A stretch of DNA of 64,000 nucleotides from Duganella guangzhouensis (lineage in GTDB: Bacteria; Pseudomonadota; Gammaproteobacteria; Burkholderiales; Burkholderiaceae_D), in the NCBI RefSeq assembly GCF_009674535.1, contig NZ_WKJK01000001.1:62001-126000 (forward strand), written 5' to 3'. A program made the position numbers and the translations under genes. Every line of letters starts with the position of its first letter. The first letter of the stretch is position 1. Positions 42,939-52,072 of the stretch are shown here, piece after piece. The notes beneath the pieces are model-generated. The model was not told where the DNA came from. It was given only the letters and a program-made list of their open reading frames with translations, and ran no database searches.

Positions 42939-43820
42939 GTGGAAATCAACTCGGACGATTTAAAAACCTTCATTACCGTGATCGACAGCGGCACCCTGAG
43001 CGCCGCCTCGGTCCACTTGGGCCAGACCACCTCCGGCGTCAGCCGCGCGCTGTCGCGGCTGGAGGACAAGCTGGCCACCTCGCTGCTGACGCGCACCACG
43101 CGCCGCATGGAACTGACCGAGGAAGGCCAACTATTCCTGGAAAAAGCCCGCGCCATCCTGAGCGCGATGGAAGAAGCCGAAGAAACCATCCGCATCCGCC
43201 GCCAGCAGCCGGCCGGCCGCCTGTGCGTGGACGCCGCCTCGCCGTTCATGCTGCATTGCGTGGTGCCGCACGTGGCCGAATTCCGCGCCATGTATCCGGA
43301 GATTCGGCTGGAATTGAGTAGCAACGACCAGATCGCCGACCTGATCGAACACCGCACCGACATCGCCATCCGCATCGGCGCGCTGAACGACTCCACGCTG
43401 CACGCGCGCGCGCTGACTTCCAGCCCGCTGCACGTGCTGGCCAGTCCGGCCTATCTGGCGCAGCACGGCACGCCGCGCGCGCCGGAAGACCTCGCGCATC
43501 ACTCGCTGCTGGGCTTTGTGCAGTATGAGCTGGGCAACCAGTGGCCGCTGCGCCATGCCGCCGGCAACAGCCTGACCATCACGCCATCGATCTCGGCCTC
43601 CAGCGGCGAGACGCTGCGTCAGCTGGCGCTGGCCGGGCAGGGCATCGTCTGCCTGGCTGACTTCATGACCCGCGCCGACATCGAGGCCGGCCGTCTGGTC
43701 AAGGTGCTGGAAGCCGACTACACCGGTTACCGCCAGCAGATCCACGCGGTCTACTACCGCAACACCCAGCTGGCCCAGCGCATCAGCTGCTTCCTCGAGT
43801 TTTTGCAGCAAAAACTGTAA
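42939..43820 (+). CDS. LysR-family transcriptional regulator
   Basis: A 293-residue LTTR. The N-terminal helix-turn-helix reads DLKTFITVIDSGTLSAASVH then LGQTTSGVSRALSRLEDKL, followed by a periplasmic-binding-like effector domain (LRLELSSNDQIADLIEHRTD with one residue difference, IAIRIGAL, ASSGETLRQLALAGQGI). I chose the GTG at 42939 with AAGGAT upstream, 13 bp after hemolysin III. No divergent target gene is present, so the regulon cannot be guessed. Confidence 0.9.
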   Translation: MEINSDDLKTFITVIDSGTLSAASVHLGQTTSGVSRALSRLEDKLATSLLTRTTRRMELTEEGQLFLEKARAILSAMEEAEETIRIRRQQPAGRLCVDAASPFMLHCVVPHVAEFRAMYPEIRLELSSNDQIADLIEHRTDIAIRIGALNDSTLHARALTSSPLHVLASPAYLAQHGTPRAPEDLAHHSLLGFVQYELGNQWPLRHAAGNSLTITPSISASSGETLRQLALAGQGIVCLADFMTRADIEAGRLVKVLEADYTGYRQQIHAVYYRNTQLAQRISCFLEFLQQKL

Positions 43821-43970
43821 GCGGCACAGTGTGCGGATCCGTACAGAGAACCCGACGGTGCGGGGCTACACTGGCCTTGCGTGCTCGGAGCGGAACGCCC
43901 GGCAGCAGGTCAGCCGATAGCCTCAAGTATCGGCACCAGACAACGATGTTGACGCCATATGGAGGTCATC

Positions 43971-44129
43971 ATGACGCACACTACTCACCCCTCAAAGTAC
44001 CTGGTACGGGCCTACCTTGAGCGTCGCGCACAGGAAGTCAAGCCGCCACCGACCCCGGACGAAATCCGCCGCCAGCTGGGCTGGGGCTTGATGAGCTTTG
44101 AGCAGAAGGTCGGCAACGGCCGCGGTTAA
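43971..44129 (+). CDS. Small conserved-looking protein (52 aa)
   Basis: A 52-codon frame with a strong GGAGG six bases before the ATG. The product is basic and soluble, with YLVRAYLERRAQEV, PPPTPDEIRRQLGWGL and a polar end. Good codon usage and a perfect ribosome binding site support translation. It precedes the LiaI/LiaF-like genes. I recall similar short proteins in Oxalobacteraceae genomes but cannot name a function. Confidence 0.6.
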   Translation: MTHTTHPSKYLVRAYLERRAQEVKPPPTPDEIRRQLGWGLMSFEQKVGNGRG

Positions 44130-44250
44130 ACGCGCATTTCACCGAATCGTTCGCCATTCACCGGCGCTTTTACGCCGTTCACCGAATAGCGGTTTCCTCG
44201 CCAGCGGTTCCCCGGTATTGTTATATTCATACCGACTTGGGGGACTTAAC

Positions 44251-44631
44251 ATGAACGTGGAAACCGCCTACCGCTGGCGCAAGCAACTGGTCTGGGGCCT
44301 GGCCCTGATCATCGCCGGCACCGTCATCCTGCTGGCGCAGATGGACGTGCTGGACATCGACCTCAATCCCGCGCACTTCTGGCGCTACTGGCCTTGGCTG
44401 GTGGTCATCAGCGGCATCACCAAAATCATCCCACCGACGAGCTCACGCCGCTTCACTGAAGGCTGGTGGGAGATCTTCTTTGCCGGCTGGTGGTATGTCT
44501 CCTTCAATCACCTGTGGGGCCTGGGCTTCGGCGAGACCTGGCCGGCGCTGCTGGTGGCCTGGGGCGTCGGCATGATGCTGCGCCCACTGCTGGACAATAT
44601 CTTCCCGCCGCAGCATAAGGAGCAAGCATGA
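44251..44631 (+). CDS. LiaI/LiaF-like transmembrane protein
   Basis: A 126-residue membrane protein with four hydrophobic segments, including LVWGLALIIAGTVILLAQMD and PWLVVISGITKII, in the arrangement of the LiaI-LiaF-like transmembrane region (DUF5668). The ATG at 44251 follows GGGGGAC. The stop overlaps the next start as ATGA. In Firmicutes such proteins sense envelope stress; here they head an operon ending in a LytS-type kinase and a LytTR regulator. Confidence 0.75.
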   Translation: MNVETAYRWRKQLVWGLALIIAGTVILLAQMDVLDIDLNPAHFWRYWPWLVVISGITKIIPPTSSRRFTEGWWEIFFAGWWYVSFNHLWGLGFGETWPALLVAWGVGMMLRPLLDNIFPPQHKEQA

Positions 44632-45350
44632 ATACCCGCAGCCGCCGCGAGCGCAATCCTCGCAATCCCGCCACGCAGATGTTCATCGGCCTGTTCGTCA
44701 TCGGCATCGGCCTGCTGTTCCTGCTCGATAATCTGGGCTGGCTGGATCTCGACCTGCGGGTCCACATCCTGCCCACCATCCTGATCGGCGCCGGCATCCT
44801 CAAAGTGCTGCAGACCCGCACCCAGTCCGGCATGGTGGTTGGCGGCGTGATGATCGTGATCGGCTGTCTGATCATGCTGAAGTCCATGGGCTGGCTGGAC
44901 ATCGACTGGCGCAGCGTCTGGCCGCTGTTGATGATAGGCGCTGGCGTGGCCGTCATCTTCCGCGCCAAGCAAGGCCCGACGCAGTTGGACCAGCCTTTCG
45001 GCCCGCTGGAGAAAACCAGCGACGAAGCGGCGATCAACTGCACCGCCATTCTCGGCGGCTTCAAGCGCCGCATCACCACGCCGGATTTCCGTGGTGGCGA
45101 AATCACCGCCATCATGGGCGGCTGTGAGCTGGACCTGCGCCAGTCGTCGATTGAAAACGAGGCGGTGCTGAATGTATTCGCGCTGTGCGGCGGCATCAGC
45201 GTCAAAGTGCCGATCGACTGGACCGTGGTGCTGGAAGGGACGCCGATCATGGGCGGCTTCGAAGAGAAGACCGTACCGCCGGCCATCCACAACAAACGCC
45301 TGATCCTGCGCGGCTACGTCATCATGGGCGGTCTGGAAGTGCGTAACTGA
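44628..45350 (+). CDS. LiaF-like membrane protein with C-terminal LiaF domain
   Basis: A 240-residue protein. The first 120 residues hold four short membrane helices (MFIGLFVIGIGLLFLLDNLG, LLMIGAGVAVIF). The C-terminal half is a soluble beta-rich LiaF-type domain with repeating GGFK, MGGCELDLRQ, CGGISVKVP and MGGFEEKT turns. It overlaps the preceding gene by ATGA and the next by TGATG. LiaF modulates a cell-envelope sensor kinase; the kinase here is probably the next gene. Confidence 0.85.
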   Translation: MNTRSRRERNPRNPATQMFIGLFVIGIGLLFLLDNLGWLDLDLRVHILPTILIGAGILKVLQTRTQSGMVVGGVMIVIGCLIMLKSMGWLDIDWRSVWPLLMIGAGVAVIFRAKQGPTQLDQPFGPLEKTSDEAAINCTAILGGFKRRITTPDFRGGEITAIMGGCELDLRQSSIENEAVLNVFALCGGISVKVPIDWTVVLEGTPIMGGFEEKTVPPAIHNKRLILRGYVIMGGLEVRN

Positions 45351-46426
45351 TGCAGGAGTTGTCGACCCGGCGCGGTCTGGCGATCTACCTGCTGGCGTGG
45401 CTGTTCGTCGGCTGCGCGCTGGGCGGCGTGATCTCCCTGGCCAGCGACACGCCGCTGGCGAATGCCATGCTGTTCGCGATTCCGATGAATCTGGAGTATG
45501 CGTTTGCCGCCGGTTACTCGGCCTACTACCTGTGCCGCGCCTATCCGCTGGGCAGCCGGCGCGGCGGCGCCATCGCGGTGGTGCTGACCATGGCGGCGAT
45601 GGTGTCGGGCTTTCTGTGGCTGATTATCGGGAATCTGTGGAACGCGCTTTGCCTGCTGCCCGGCGTGGCCTGGAGCGGGATCGACATCACGCCGCAGCTG
45701 TCGGTATTGGTGGTGGTGCTGGGCGTACTGCTGTACGGTTTTGCGGCGGCGGTGCATTATCTGCTGACCGAATTCGTGCGCGCCAAGAACGCAGAGCAGC
45801 GCGAGCTGGAATCGCTGCTGATGGCACAGGAGGCCGAACTGCGCATGCTGCGCACCCAGATCGATCCGCACTTCCTGTTCAACAGCCTGAACTCGATCAG
45901 CGCGCTGACCTCGCAAGATCCCAAGGCGGCGCGCCGCATGACGCTGGAACTGGCCAGCTTCTTCCGTCAAAGCCTGGGCATGGAAGCGCACAAGAAGGTC
46001 ACGCTGGGCGAGGAGATGGTGCTGATCCGGCACTTTCTGGCGATCGAACAGGTACGCTTTGGCGAGCGCCTGAAAGTGGAAGAGGAGATCGGGGAGGGCG
46101 CGGCCGCCTGCCTGGTGCCGCCGATGATTATCCAGCCGCTGGTGGAAAACGCCGTCAAGCACGGCATCTGCAATATGCCGGAGGGCGGTACCATCCGCAT
46201 CAGCGCGCGTCGCGCCGGGTCGATTTTGCAGATCAGCGTCGCCAATCCTGTCGACGAGGACATGGCGTCCATTCGTAGCGACGGCCATGGCATCGGCTTG
46301 ACCAACGTGCGCCAGCGTCTGGCCGGCGCCTACAAACACGAAGCCGGCATCCACTGGGGGCGGCGCGACAACAGCTTTGGCGTGGACATCACAATGCCCG
46401 CACAAACGAGCGAACAGGGGGAGTAG
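45350..46426 (+). CDS. LytS/YehU-type sensor histidine kinase
   Basis: A 358-residue kinase. Four membrane helices fill the first 140 residues. The histidine-kinase domain of the His_kinase/LytS family follows, with QIDPHFLFNSLNSISAL (the phosphoacceptor His is in DPHFLFN) and an ATPase domain (PPMIIQPLVENAVKHGI, DGHGIGLTNVRQRL). Its start is coupled to the LiaF-like gene by TGATG, and the LytTR regulator starts 4 bp after its stop. It probably detects envelope stress through the LiaF-like proteins. Confidence 0.92.
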   Translation: MQELSTRRGLAIYLLAWLFVGCALGGVISLASDTPLANAMLFAIPMNLEYAFAAGYSAYYLCRAYPLGSRRGGAIAVVLTMAAMVSGFLWLIIGNLWNALCLLPGVAWSGIDITPQLSVLVVVLGVLLYGFAAAVHYLLTEFVRAKNAEQRELESLLMAQEAELRMLRTQIDPHFLFNSLNSISALTSQDPKAARRMTLELASFFRQSLGMEAHKKVTLGEEMVLIRHFLAIEQVRFGERLKVEEEIGEGAAACLVPPMIIQPLVENAVKHGICNMPEGGTIRISARRAGSILQISVANPVDEDMASIRSDGHGIGLTNVRQRLAGAYKHEAGIHWGRRDNSFGVDITMPAQTSEQGE

Positions 46427-46430
46427 AGCG

Positions 46431-47162
46431 ATGCGTATCATCATCGTGGACGATGAAATGCTGGCGCGCGGCGTGGTGCGCGAATATCTGTCCGAACATG
46501 CGGACGTGGAGATCGTGGCCGAATGCGCCAACGGTTTCGAAGCGGTGAAGGCGATTACCGAACTGGCACCGGACCTGGTGTTCCTGGACATTCAAATGCC
46601 CAAGCTGGATGGGTTTGAAGTGGCCGAACTGGCTGGCGGCAAAACGCGCTACATCTTCGCCACCGCGTTTGACCAATATGCGATCAAGGCATTCGAATTT
46701 CATGCGCTGGACTATCTGCTCAAGCCTTTTAGCCAGCAGCGCTTCGATCAGGCGTTGGCGCATGCGCGCGCCAATCTCGGCGCCGGCGGCGAGGCGGTGG
46801 AAAAGATGGTGCGCGAAGCGGCCGGCCGCAACAAGCCGCTGGGCCGGGTGCTGATACGCGACGGCGCCAAAGTCCACGTCATCAACGCCGACCGCATCGA
46901 GCATATCGAAGCGCAGGACGACTATGTGCAGATCCGTTCGGACGGCAAATCCTATCTGAAGAACCAGCGCCTGTCGGAGCTGGAAGAGCAGCTGGACGGC
47001 GAGCAGTTCCTGCGCATCCACCGCTCGTGGATTGTGAATATCGCCTTTGTGGACCGCATCGAGCAGGCCACCAAGGATAGCCATGTCGCGGTGCTGAAAG
47101 ACGGCGGCCGCGTCCCGATTAGCCGCAGCGGCTACCAGAAAATCCGTGCAGTCATCTCATAA
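46431..47162 (+). CDS. LytTR-family response regulator
   Basis: A 243-residue regulator. The receiver domain has the acidic pair in IIIVDDEML and the phospho-acceptor Asp in LVFLDIQMPKLDG, with Lys in LLKPFSQQ. The C-terminal LytTR DNA-binding domain reads RVLIRDGAKVHVINADRIEH then YVQIRSDGKSYL and FLRIHRSWIVN. GGGGAG precedes the ATG. It is the output of the LytS-type kinase directly upstream. LytTR proteins bind imperfect direct repeats; its target sites are not evident to me. Confidence 0.92.
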   Translation: MRIIIVDDEMLARGVVREYLSEHADVEIVAECANGFEAVKAITELAPDLVFLDIQMPKLDGFEVAELAGGKTRYIFATAFDQYAIKAFEFHALDYLLKPFSQQRFDQALAHARANLGAGGEAVEKMVREAAGRNKPLGRVLIRDGAKVHVINADRIEHIEAQDDYVQIRSDGKSYLKNQRLSELEEQLDGEQFLRIHRSWIVNIAFVDRIEQATKDSHVAVLKDGGRVPISRSGYQKIRAVIS

Positions 47163-47170
47163 GGAACGCT

Positions 47171-47596
47171 ATGCCTCAAATCATTCTTGAAAATGGACCT
47201 GAGCAGGCCGTGATGGGCGCCGTCGTTGGCGGCCTGACGGCGTATAACGCCTCGCAATCGAATGGCGACACGCCCAATTATCTGGTGGTGTCGCTACGCG
47301 ACGATGATGGCACTGTGCTCGGTGGCTTGATCGGCGCGACCTACCTGGGCTGGCTGCAAGTACAGGCAGTGTGGGTGTCGGACGCCTTGCGCGGCAGCGG
47401 CAGCGGCAGCGGGACGGCGCTGATGCGCGCGGCCGAGGAAGAGGCGGTGCGGCGCGGCTGCCCACGCGTGTTCCTCGAAACCCTGAGCTTCCAGGCGTTG
47501 CCGTTCTACGAAAAGCTGGGCTACCGTGTGCACAGCAGCCTGCCCGATTTCCCGCCGGGCGGCTGCCGTTATGCGCTGACCAAGCAGCTGGGCTAG
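47171..47596 (+). CDS. GNAT family N-acetyltransferase
   Basis: A 141-residue acetyltransferase following the LytTR gene by 8 bp. Motif A is present but reads LRGSGSGSGTALMRAAEEEA, with a repeated Gly-Ser in place of the usual R/Q-G-x-G-x-G/A. Motif B FLETLSFQALPFYEKLGYRV is typical. AAGGA precedes the ATG. Substrate unknown; it could be part of the envelope operon or independent. Confidence 0.82.
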   Translation: MPQIILENGPEQAVMGAVVGGLTAYNASQSNGDTPNYLVVSLRDDDGTVLGGLIGATYLGWLQVQAVWVSDALRGSGSGSGTALMRAAEEEAVRRGCPRVFLETLSFQALPFYEKLGYRVHSSLPDFPPGGCRYALTKQLG

Positions 47597-47617
47597 TGGG
47601 GCGACGCCGAATACGGC

Positions 47618-48076
47618 TTATTGATTCGGCCGATGGCCGTAGCTGAGGGCGCGGGTCACTTGCCAGGCGCCGTCGCGCAGGCGCCAGACCATCGTGAACT
47701 CGGCGATGCCCTCGCATTTGCCTGTACCAAAATGGCAAAAGGTATGCGAGCCGGTGGTGATGGCGCCGAAATCCTTGACCGCCACCACCTTCAACGTACC
47801 CGGTACCAGCTGGCGGCTGTAATTGCCGCAGACGTATTTGCCGGTGTTGGCGATCATGGCGTCGCGGGTCCAGGTGACGCCACCGTTATCGTGATAGAAC
47901 TCGACGTTGGGATCGAAGTAGCTGGCGTATTTGTCCAACTGCCCCGGCTTGTCGCAACTGTTGAAGGCATTGAACATCTCGGTATCGATGCGCGCCAGCG
48001 TGGCGGTGAGCGCGGCGTCATCCGCCGCATATGTGCTACTGGCAAAGGCAAACAGCAGGACTCCCCATTTCTTCAT
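47618..48076 (-). CDS. Secreted NTF2-like (DUF4440) protein
   Basis: A 152-residue protein with a Sec signal peptide (MKKWGVLLFAFASSTYA-AD). The mature domain has the cone-shaped NTF2/SnoaL-like pattern with SYFDPNVEFYHDNGGVT and EFTMVWRLRDGAWQVTRALS, fitting DUF4440. Two or more cysteines could form a disulfide. Its function is not known. Confidence 0.75.
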   Translation of the reverse strand: MKKWGVLLFAFASSTYAADDAALTATLARIDTEMFNAFNSCDKPGQLDKYASYFDPNVEFYHDNGGVTWTRDAMIANTGKYVCGNYSRQLVPGTLKVVAVKDFGAITTGSHTFCHFGTGKCEGIAEFTMVWRLRDGAWQVTRALSYGHRPNQ

Positions 48077-48109
48077 GACCGGCTCCGGATGATGGCGATA
48101 ACGCCTATC

Positions 48110-50431
48110 TTACGCTACCGCGACATCAACGCGCCACCAGTTGGGTAGCAGCTCCTGAATTTCCGGCCGGCCGAAGCGATCGTCGATCAGGTAGACGGTG
48201 CCGCGGTCGGAGGTGGTGCGGATCACGCGGCCGGCCGCCTGCACCACTTTCTGCATGCCCGGATAGGTGTAGGTGTAATCGTAGCCGGCGCCGAAAATAG
48301 TCTCCATGCGCGCCCGTATCTGCTCGTTGACCGGATTGATTTGCGGCAGGCCGAGCGTGGCGACAAAGGCGCCGATCAGGCGCGCGCCCGGCAAGTCCAC
48401 GCCCTCGCCAAACGAGCCTCCCAGCACAGCGAAGCCGATGCCTTCGCTGTCCAGCGTAAAGCGGTCCAGGAACTGCGCGCGCTCCGCCTCGTCCATGCGG
48501 CGCGACTGGCGCCACACCGGCACCTCCGGATACAGCTCGCTGAACTGGTTGGCCGCTTTTTCCATGTAATCGAAGCTGCTGAAGAAGGCCAGGTAATTGC
48601 CGCGCTGCGCCGCGTACTGTTTGCCCATTAGCTGCGCGATCGGCCGCAGCGATTGCTGACGGTGCGCGTAGCGGGTCGAGATATGCGCCGCCACCTGCAC
48701 CGACAGCTGCTCCGCCACGAATGGCGATTCCACATCCACCCAGGCCGTGGTGTCCGGCATGCCCAGCATGTCGCCAAAGTAGTTCCAGGGACTGAGCGTG
48801 GCCGAGAACAGTGCGGTGGTGTGGGTGCTGTCAAAGCGCGGCTTCAGGTATGGCGCCGGCACGATATTGCGGATGCAGAGCACCGAATTGCTGTTGCTGG
48901 CGCGCGCGCCCGGCGCTTTCTCGATGTCGAACAGCGCATGGTCGGCAAAGCTCTCGGCCAGTCGCGCGAACATCAGCGCGTTGAAGTAAAAGCTTTGCAG
49001 GTCCGGCTCCACGTAACCCGGATGGTCGACCATGTAGTCGGAGATGGCGGTGGACGCGGTCTGCAAGGCGCCCATGAATTTTTCCGGCAGCTCGGCGTAC
49101 GACTGGTATTCGGCCGTCTGGTCTTTCTCCAGCTGGTTCCACTGCTTGTGCACGCGCTCCAACGGTTTTTTCAGTTCGTCGGGGACGATCTTGCGCAGCA
49201 GGCGCAGGCTGTCGTGCTCCATGTCGGCCGAATACATTTTGCGCGCGCGCGACACCATATTGTGCGCCTCGTCCACCAGCACGTTGACCTTCCAGTCGTT
49301 GAGCTGCGCGAGGCTGTACAGCATGGCGCTGAGGTCGAAGTAGTAGTTGTAATCGCCGATGACGATGTCGCACCAGCGCGCCATCTCGCTGCCCAGGTAG
49401 TAGGGGCAGACGTTGTGGGCGAGGGCGATGGCGCGCAGCGTCTCGCGATCCAGTGACGGCGGCGCACTGCCCGCGCCAGCGGAGCCCGATGGCGCCATCA
49501 CCGCCAGCGCCGACGCGCGCGCCGCCGGCAGCCGGTCGTAAAAGCCTTTGGCCAGCGGGCAGGATTCGCCGTGGCAGGTTTTGTCCGGATTGACGCAGGC
49601 GGTGCTCTTGGCCGCCAGCTCCAGCGTGCGTAGCGGCAGCAGCGGCGCGCCTTCGCGGATGATGTCCACCGCGTCCAGTGCCATCTGCCGGCCCGAGGTC
49701 TTGGCCGCCAAAAAGAAGATCTTGTCGACGCCATGGTCGGCGCTGGCCTTCAGCATCGGGAACAGGCTGCCGACGGTTTTGCCGATCCCGGTGGGTGCCT
49801 GCGCCAGCAGGCACACGCCGCGATTGCTGGCGCGGTACATCGCTTCCGCCAACTGGCGCTGGCCGGGACGGAAGTCGCCATACGGGAAGCGCATCGCCTT
49901 CAACTGCAGGTCGCGTTCGGCGCGGTGCGCCATCTCCTGCTGCGCCCAGTCGAGGAACAGGCCGCATTGCTGCTCAAAATAAGCTTGCAGCCCGGCCGCC
50001 GTATGGTCTTCGTGCAGCACGGTTTCCTTCTGGCTGCCGATGTCGAAGTAGACCAGCGCCAGACGGATCTTCTGCAATCCCTGGTCCTGACATAGCAGAT
50101 GGCCGTAGATCTTCACCTGCGCCCAGTGCAGCGCGCGCTGGTTGTCCGGCATTTTCTTCAAGTCGCCGCGATAGGTTTTGACTTCTTCCAGCCGGTTGGC
50201 GCGGCTGTCGTAACCATCCGCACGGCCGCGCACGTGCAGCGGACCGAAATCGCCGGACAGCGCGATCTCGGTCAGGTAATCGTCATCGCGGCGCGAGGCC
50301 ACCACCGCGTGGCCGGCGATGCCTTCCTGCGCCGTGGGCGAGGGCGTGAAGCGCAGATCGAGGTCGCCGGTCTTGGCGGTGAATTCGCACAGCGCGCGCA
50401 CCGCGACGGTATAACGGGCGCCCTGCGTCAT
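48110..50431 (-). CDS. XPD/DinG-type iron-sulfur helicase with N-terminal nuclease-like domain
   Basis: A 773-residue superfamily 2 helicase. The first 190 residues look like a RecB/Cas4-type PD-(D/E)xK module (GRADGYD with Asp72 and EEVKTY with Glu83 and Lys85). Walker A is APTGIGKT; the DEAH box reads VLVDEAHN. Four cysteines (ACVN, TCHGESC, NVCPYY) fit the 4Fe-4S cluster of XPD/DinG. Motif VI is visible as QAAGRVIRT. The ATG at 50431 overlaps the stop of the upstream FAN1-type gene as ATGA. It should unwind branched or damaged DNA for its partner nuclease. Confidence 0.9.
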   Translation of the reverse strand: MTQGARYTVAVRALCEFTAKTGDLDLRFTPSPTAQEGIAGHAVVASRRDDDYLTEIALSGDFGPLHVRGRADGYDSRANRLEEVKTYRGDLKKMPDNQRALHWAQVKIYGHLLCQDQGLQKIRLALVYFDIGSQKETVLHEDHTAAGLQAYFEQQCGLFLDWAQQEMAHRAERDLQLKAMRFPYGDFRPGQRQLAEAMYRASNRGVCLLAQAPTGIGKTVGSLFPMLKASADHGVDKIFFLAAKTSGRQMALDAVDIIREGAPLLPLRTLELAAKSTACVNPDKTCHGESCPLAKGFYDRLPAARASALAVMAPSGSAGAGSAPPSLDRETLRAIALAHNVCPYYLGSEMARWCDIVIGDYNYYFDLSAMLYSLAQLNDWKVNVLVDEAHNMVSRARKMYSADMEHDSLRLLRKIVPDELKKPLERVHKQWNQLEKDQTAEYQSYAELPEKFMGALQTASTAISDYMVDHPGYVEPDLQSFYFNALMFARLAESFADHALFDIEKAPGARASNSNSVLCIRNIVPAPYLKPRFDSTHTTALFSATLSPWNYFGDMLGMPDTTAWVDVESPFVAEQLSVQVAAHISTRYAHRQQSLRPIAQLMGKQYAAQRGNYLAFFSSFDYMEKAANQFSELYPEVPVWRQSRRMDEAERAQFLDRFTLDSEGIGFAVLGGSFGEGVDLPGARLIGAFVATLGLPQINPVNEQIRARMETIFGAGYDYTYTYPGMQKVVQAAGRVIRTTSDRGTVYLIDDRFGRPEIQELLPNWWRVDVAVA

Positions 50432-52068
50432 GCCGCCCACTGCAGATAGCAAACCGAGATCGGCATTTGATGCGCCGCGCAGTATTCAATCCAGCGCAGT
50501 TGGTTGTCCTGCAGGCGGTCGCCCGGACCTTTAACCTCGATCATGTTGTAGCGGCGCTCGGCCGGCCAGAACTGGATCAGGTCCGGAAAGCCGCTGCGGT
50601 TAGCCTTGATGTCGAGCAGGATGCGCTCGAAGGCGCGCTTCAGATGCAGCGGCGGAATGCAGTCCAGCGCCAGGTCCAGCAGCGCCTCGTCAATCGCCTC
50701 CCAGTACAGGAAGGGCGACTGGATGCCGTACTTGGCCGCGTAATTGGCGCGGATGGTGATGCGGTAGTCGCCGTCGTCCAGCTGCGCCAGCGCGTGCTGA
50801 AATTGCGCCGCGCGGCGGCGCTGGAAATCGGCGCTGTGCAAATCGGCCGGGCCGCGGTGATACGGATGGAAGAAGGCACCGGGGATCGGCGAAAACACCG
50901 CGTCCCAGCATAGCAGGCCGAACAGCGAATTTATCAGCGAATTCTCGACGTAGTAGACCGGCGCGTCGTCTCGGTGCAGATGGTCGCGCACCACGAACTC
51001 GACGTAATTGGCTTCGGCCGGCGGCGGCAAATTCAGGTCGATGCGCTCGGCCTGCGCCAGTGTCACCGGCGCAGGCTTGGCGTGGCCCAGCTTGCGCGCC
51101 AGACGCGGCGCCATGCGCAGCAATTGCTGGCGTTCGGCTTCGCTTTCCGGCGCCAGCAGCGCGGTTTGCAGCAGCTCGAACGCCTCGCGCGGCTGCTCGT
51201 TCTTTTCCAGCACGCGGATGGCGCGCGCGCGGGCGCCGGGATAATCGCAATCGGCATACAGCGCGTGGGCGGCCGACCAGTCGCCCAGCTTTTCCACGTG
51301 CTGGGCGATGGCAAACAGCAGCTTGGCGCGGCGGCTGCGCAGCCATTCGTTGTCCGCCGCGCACGGCGGCAGGTCGGCGATGACGGCGGCCGGCTCTTCG
51401 CCATCGGCAAAGCGCTCGTGACAGGCGTGCAGCGCGAGGAAATCGTCGATGTCGCGGCGGCTGCGGAAACCGCGCGCGGCCGGCGAGAACTCGACCTTTT
51501 CGTACTGGTAGATGCCGAGGTCGGACAGCACGAAATCGGTCCAGTCCTGATGGTAATTGCCGAAGAAGATGAGGCGCAGGCGGTCGCACAGCTCCTGCGT
51601 GCGGTTGCGGTAAGCATGGTCGCCGGAATTGGCATACCAGCCGGAGAATCGGTGCTCGCCGTCGAATTGCTCGCGCAGCGCTTCCAGTTGCTCGGCCTTG
51701 CGCAAGTGCTTGACGTGCGGTGCCAGCTGAAACACTTTGACGATTTCCGGCTTCTGCAGCAGGTCGAACAGTTCGTCCAGCGACAGCGGCGGATCTTCCT
51801 CGATCAGGCCGAGCTCGGCCAGCGGGCGTGCCGCTTCGTGGGTGCTGCCGATTTCCGCGTACACCAGCTTGCTGGCGCGGAACAGCGTACCCTTGCGCAT
51901 CACCATGCGCACGAACAGCGCGCGCGAGGCTTGTGGCAGGGTAGGGAAGGCGGTCAGGAAAGCGCGTTCCTCGGTGGTCAGCAAATCGTCGTAGCGTTCG
52001 CTGATCCACGTCACTACCTGGTGAAAATTCTCCAGATAATAGAACGGATTTTCAAGAACCTTGATCAT
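50428..52068 (-). CDS. FAN1-type VRR-NUC structure-specific nuclease
   Basis: A 546-residue homologue of bacterial FAN1, which cuts branched DNA in interstrand-crosslink repair. The N-terminal half has the FAN1 DNA-binding signature ASRALFVRMVMRKGTLFRAS then KLVYAEIGS. The C-terminal VRR-NUC domain holds the catalytic GFPDLIQFW (Asp496) and MIEVKGPGDRLQDNQ (Glu511, Lys513). It is transcribed first in a two-gene operon with the XPD-type helicase. A perfect LexA-type box lies 26 bp upstream of its start, so it is probably SOS-induced. The symbol is omitted because naming in bacteria varies. Confidence 0.9.
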   Translation of the reverse strand: MIKVLENPFYYLENFHQVVTWISERYDDLLTTEERAFLTAFPTLPQASRALFVRMVMRKGTLFRASKLVYAEIGSTHEAARPLAELGLIEEDPPLSLDELFDLLQKPEIVKVFQLAPHVKHLRKAEQLEALREQFDGEHRFSGWYANSGDHAYRNRTQELCDRLRLIFFGNYHQDWTDFVLSDLGIYQYEKVEFSPAARGFRSRRDIDDFLALHACHERFADGEEPAAVIADLPPCAADNEWLRSRRAKLLFAIAQHVEKLGDWSAAHALYADCDYPGARARAIRVLEKNEQPREAFELLQTALLAPESEAERQQLLRMAPRLARKLGHAKPAPVTLAQAERIDLNLPPPAEANYVEFVVRDHLHRDDAPVYYVENSLINSLFGLLCWDAVFSPIPGAFFHPYHRGPADLHSADFQRRRAAQFQHALAQLDDGDYRITIRANYAAKYGIQSPFLYWEAIDEALLDLALDCIPPLHLKRAFERILLDIKANRSGFPDLIQFWPAERRYNMIEVKGPGDRLQDNQLRWIEYCAAHQMPISVCYLQWAA

Positions 52069-52072
52069 TGCA

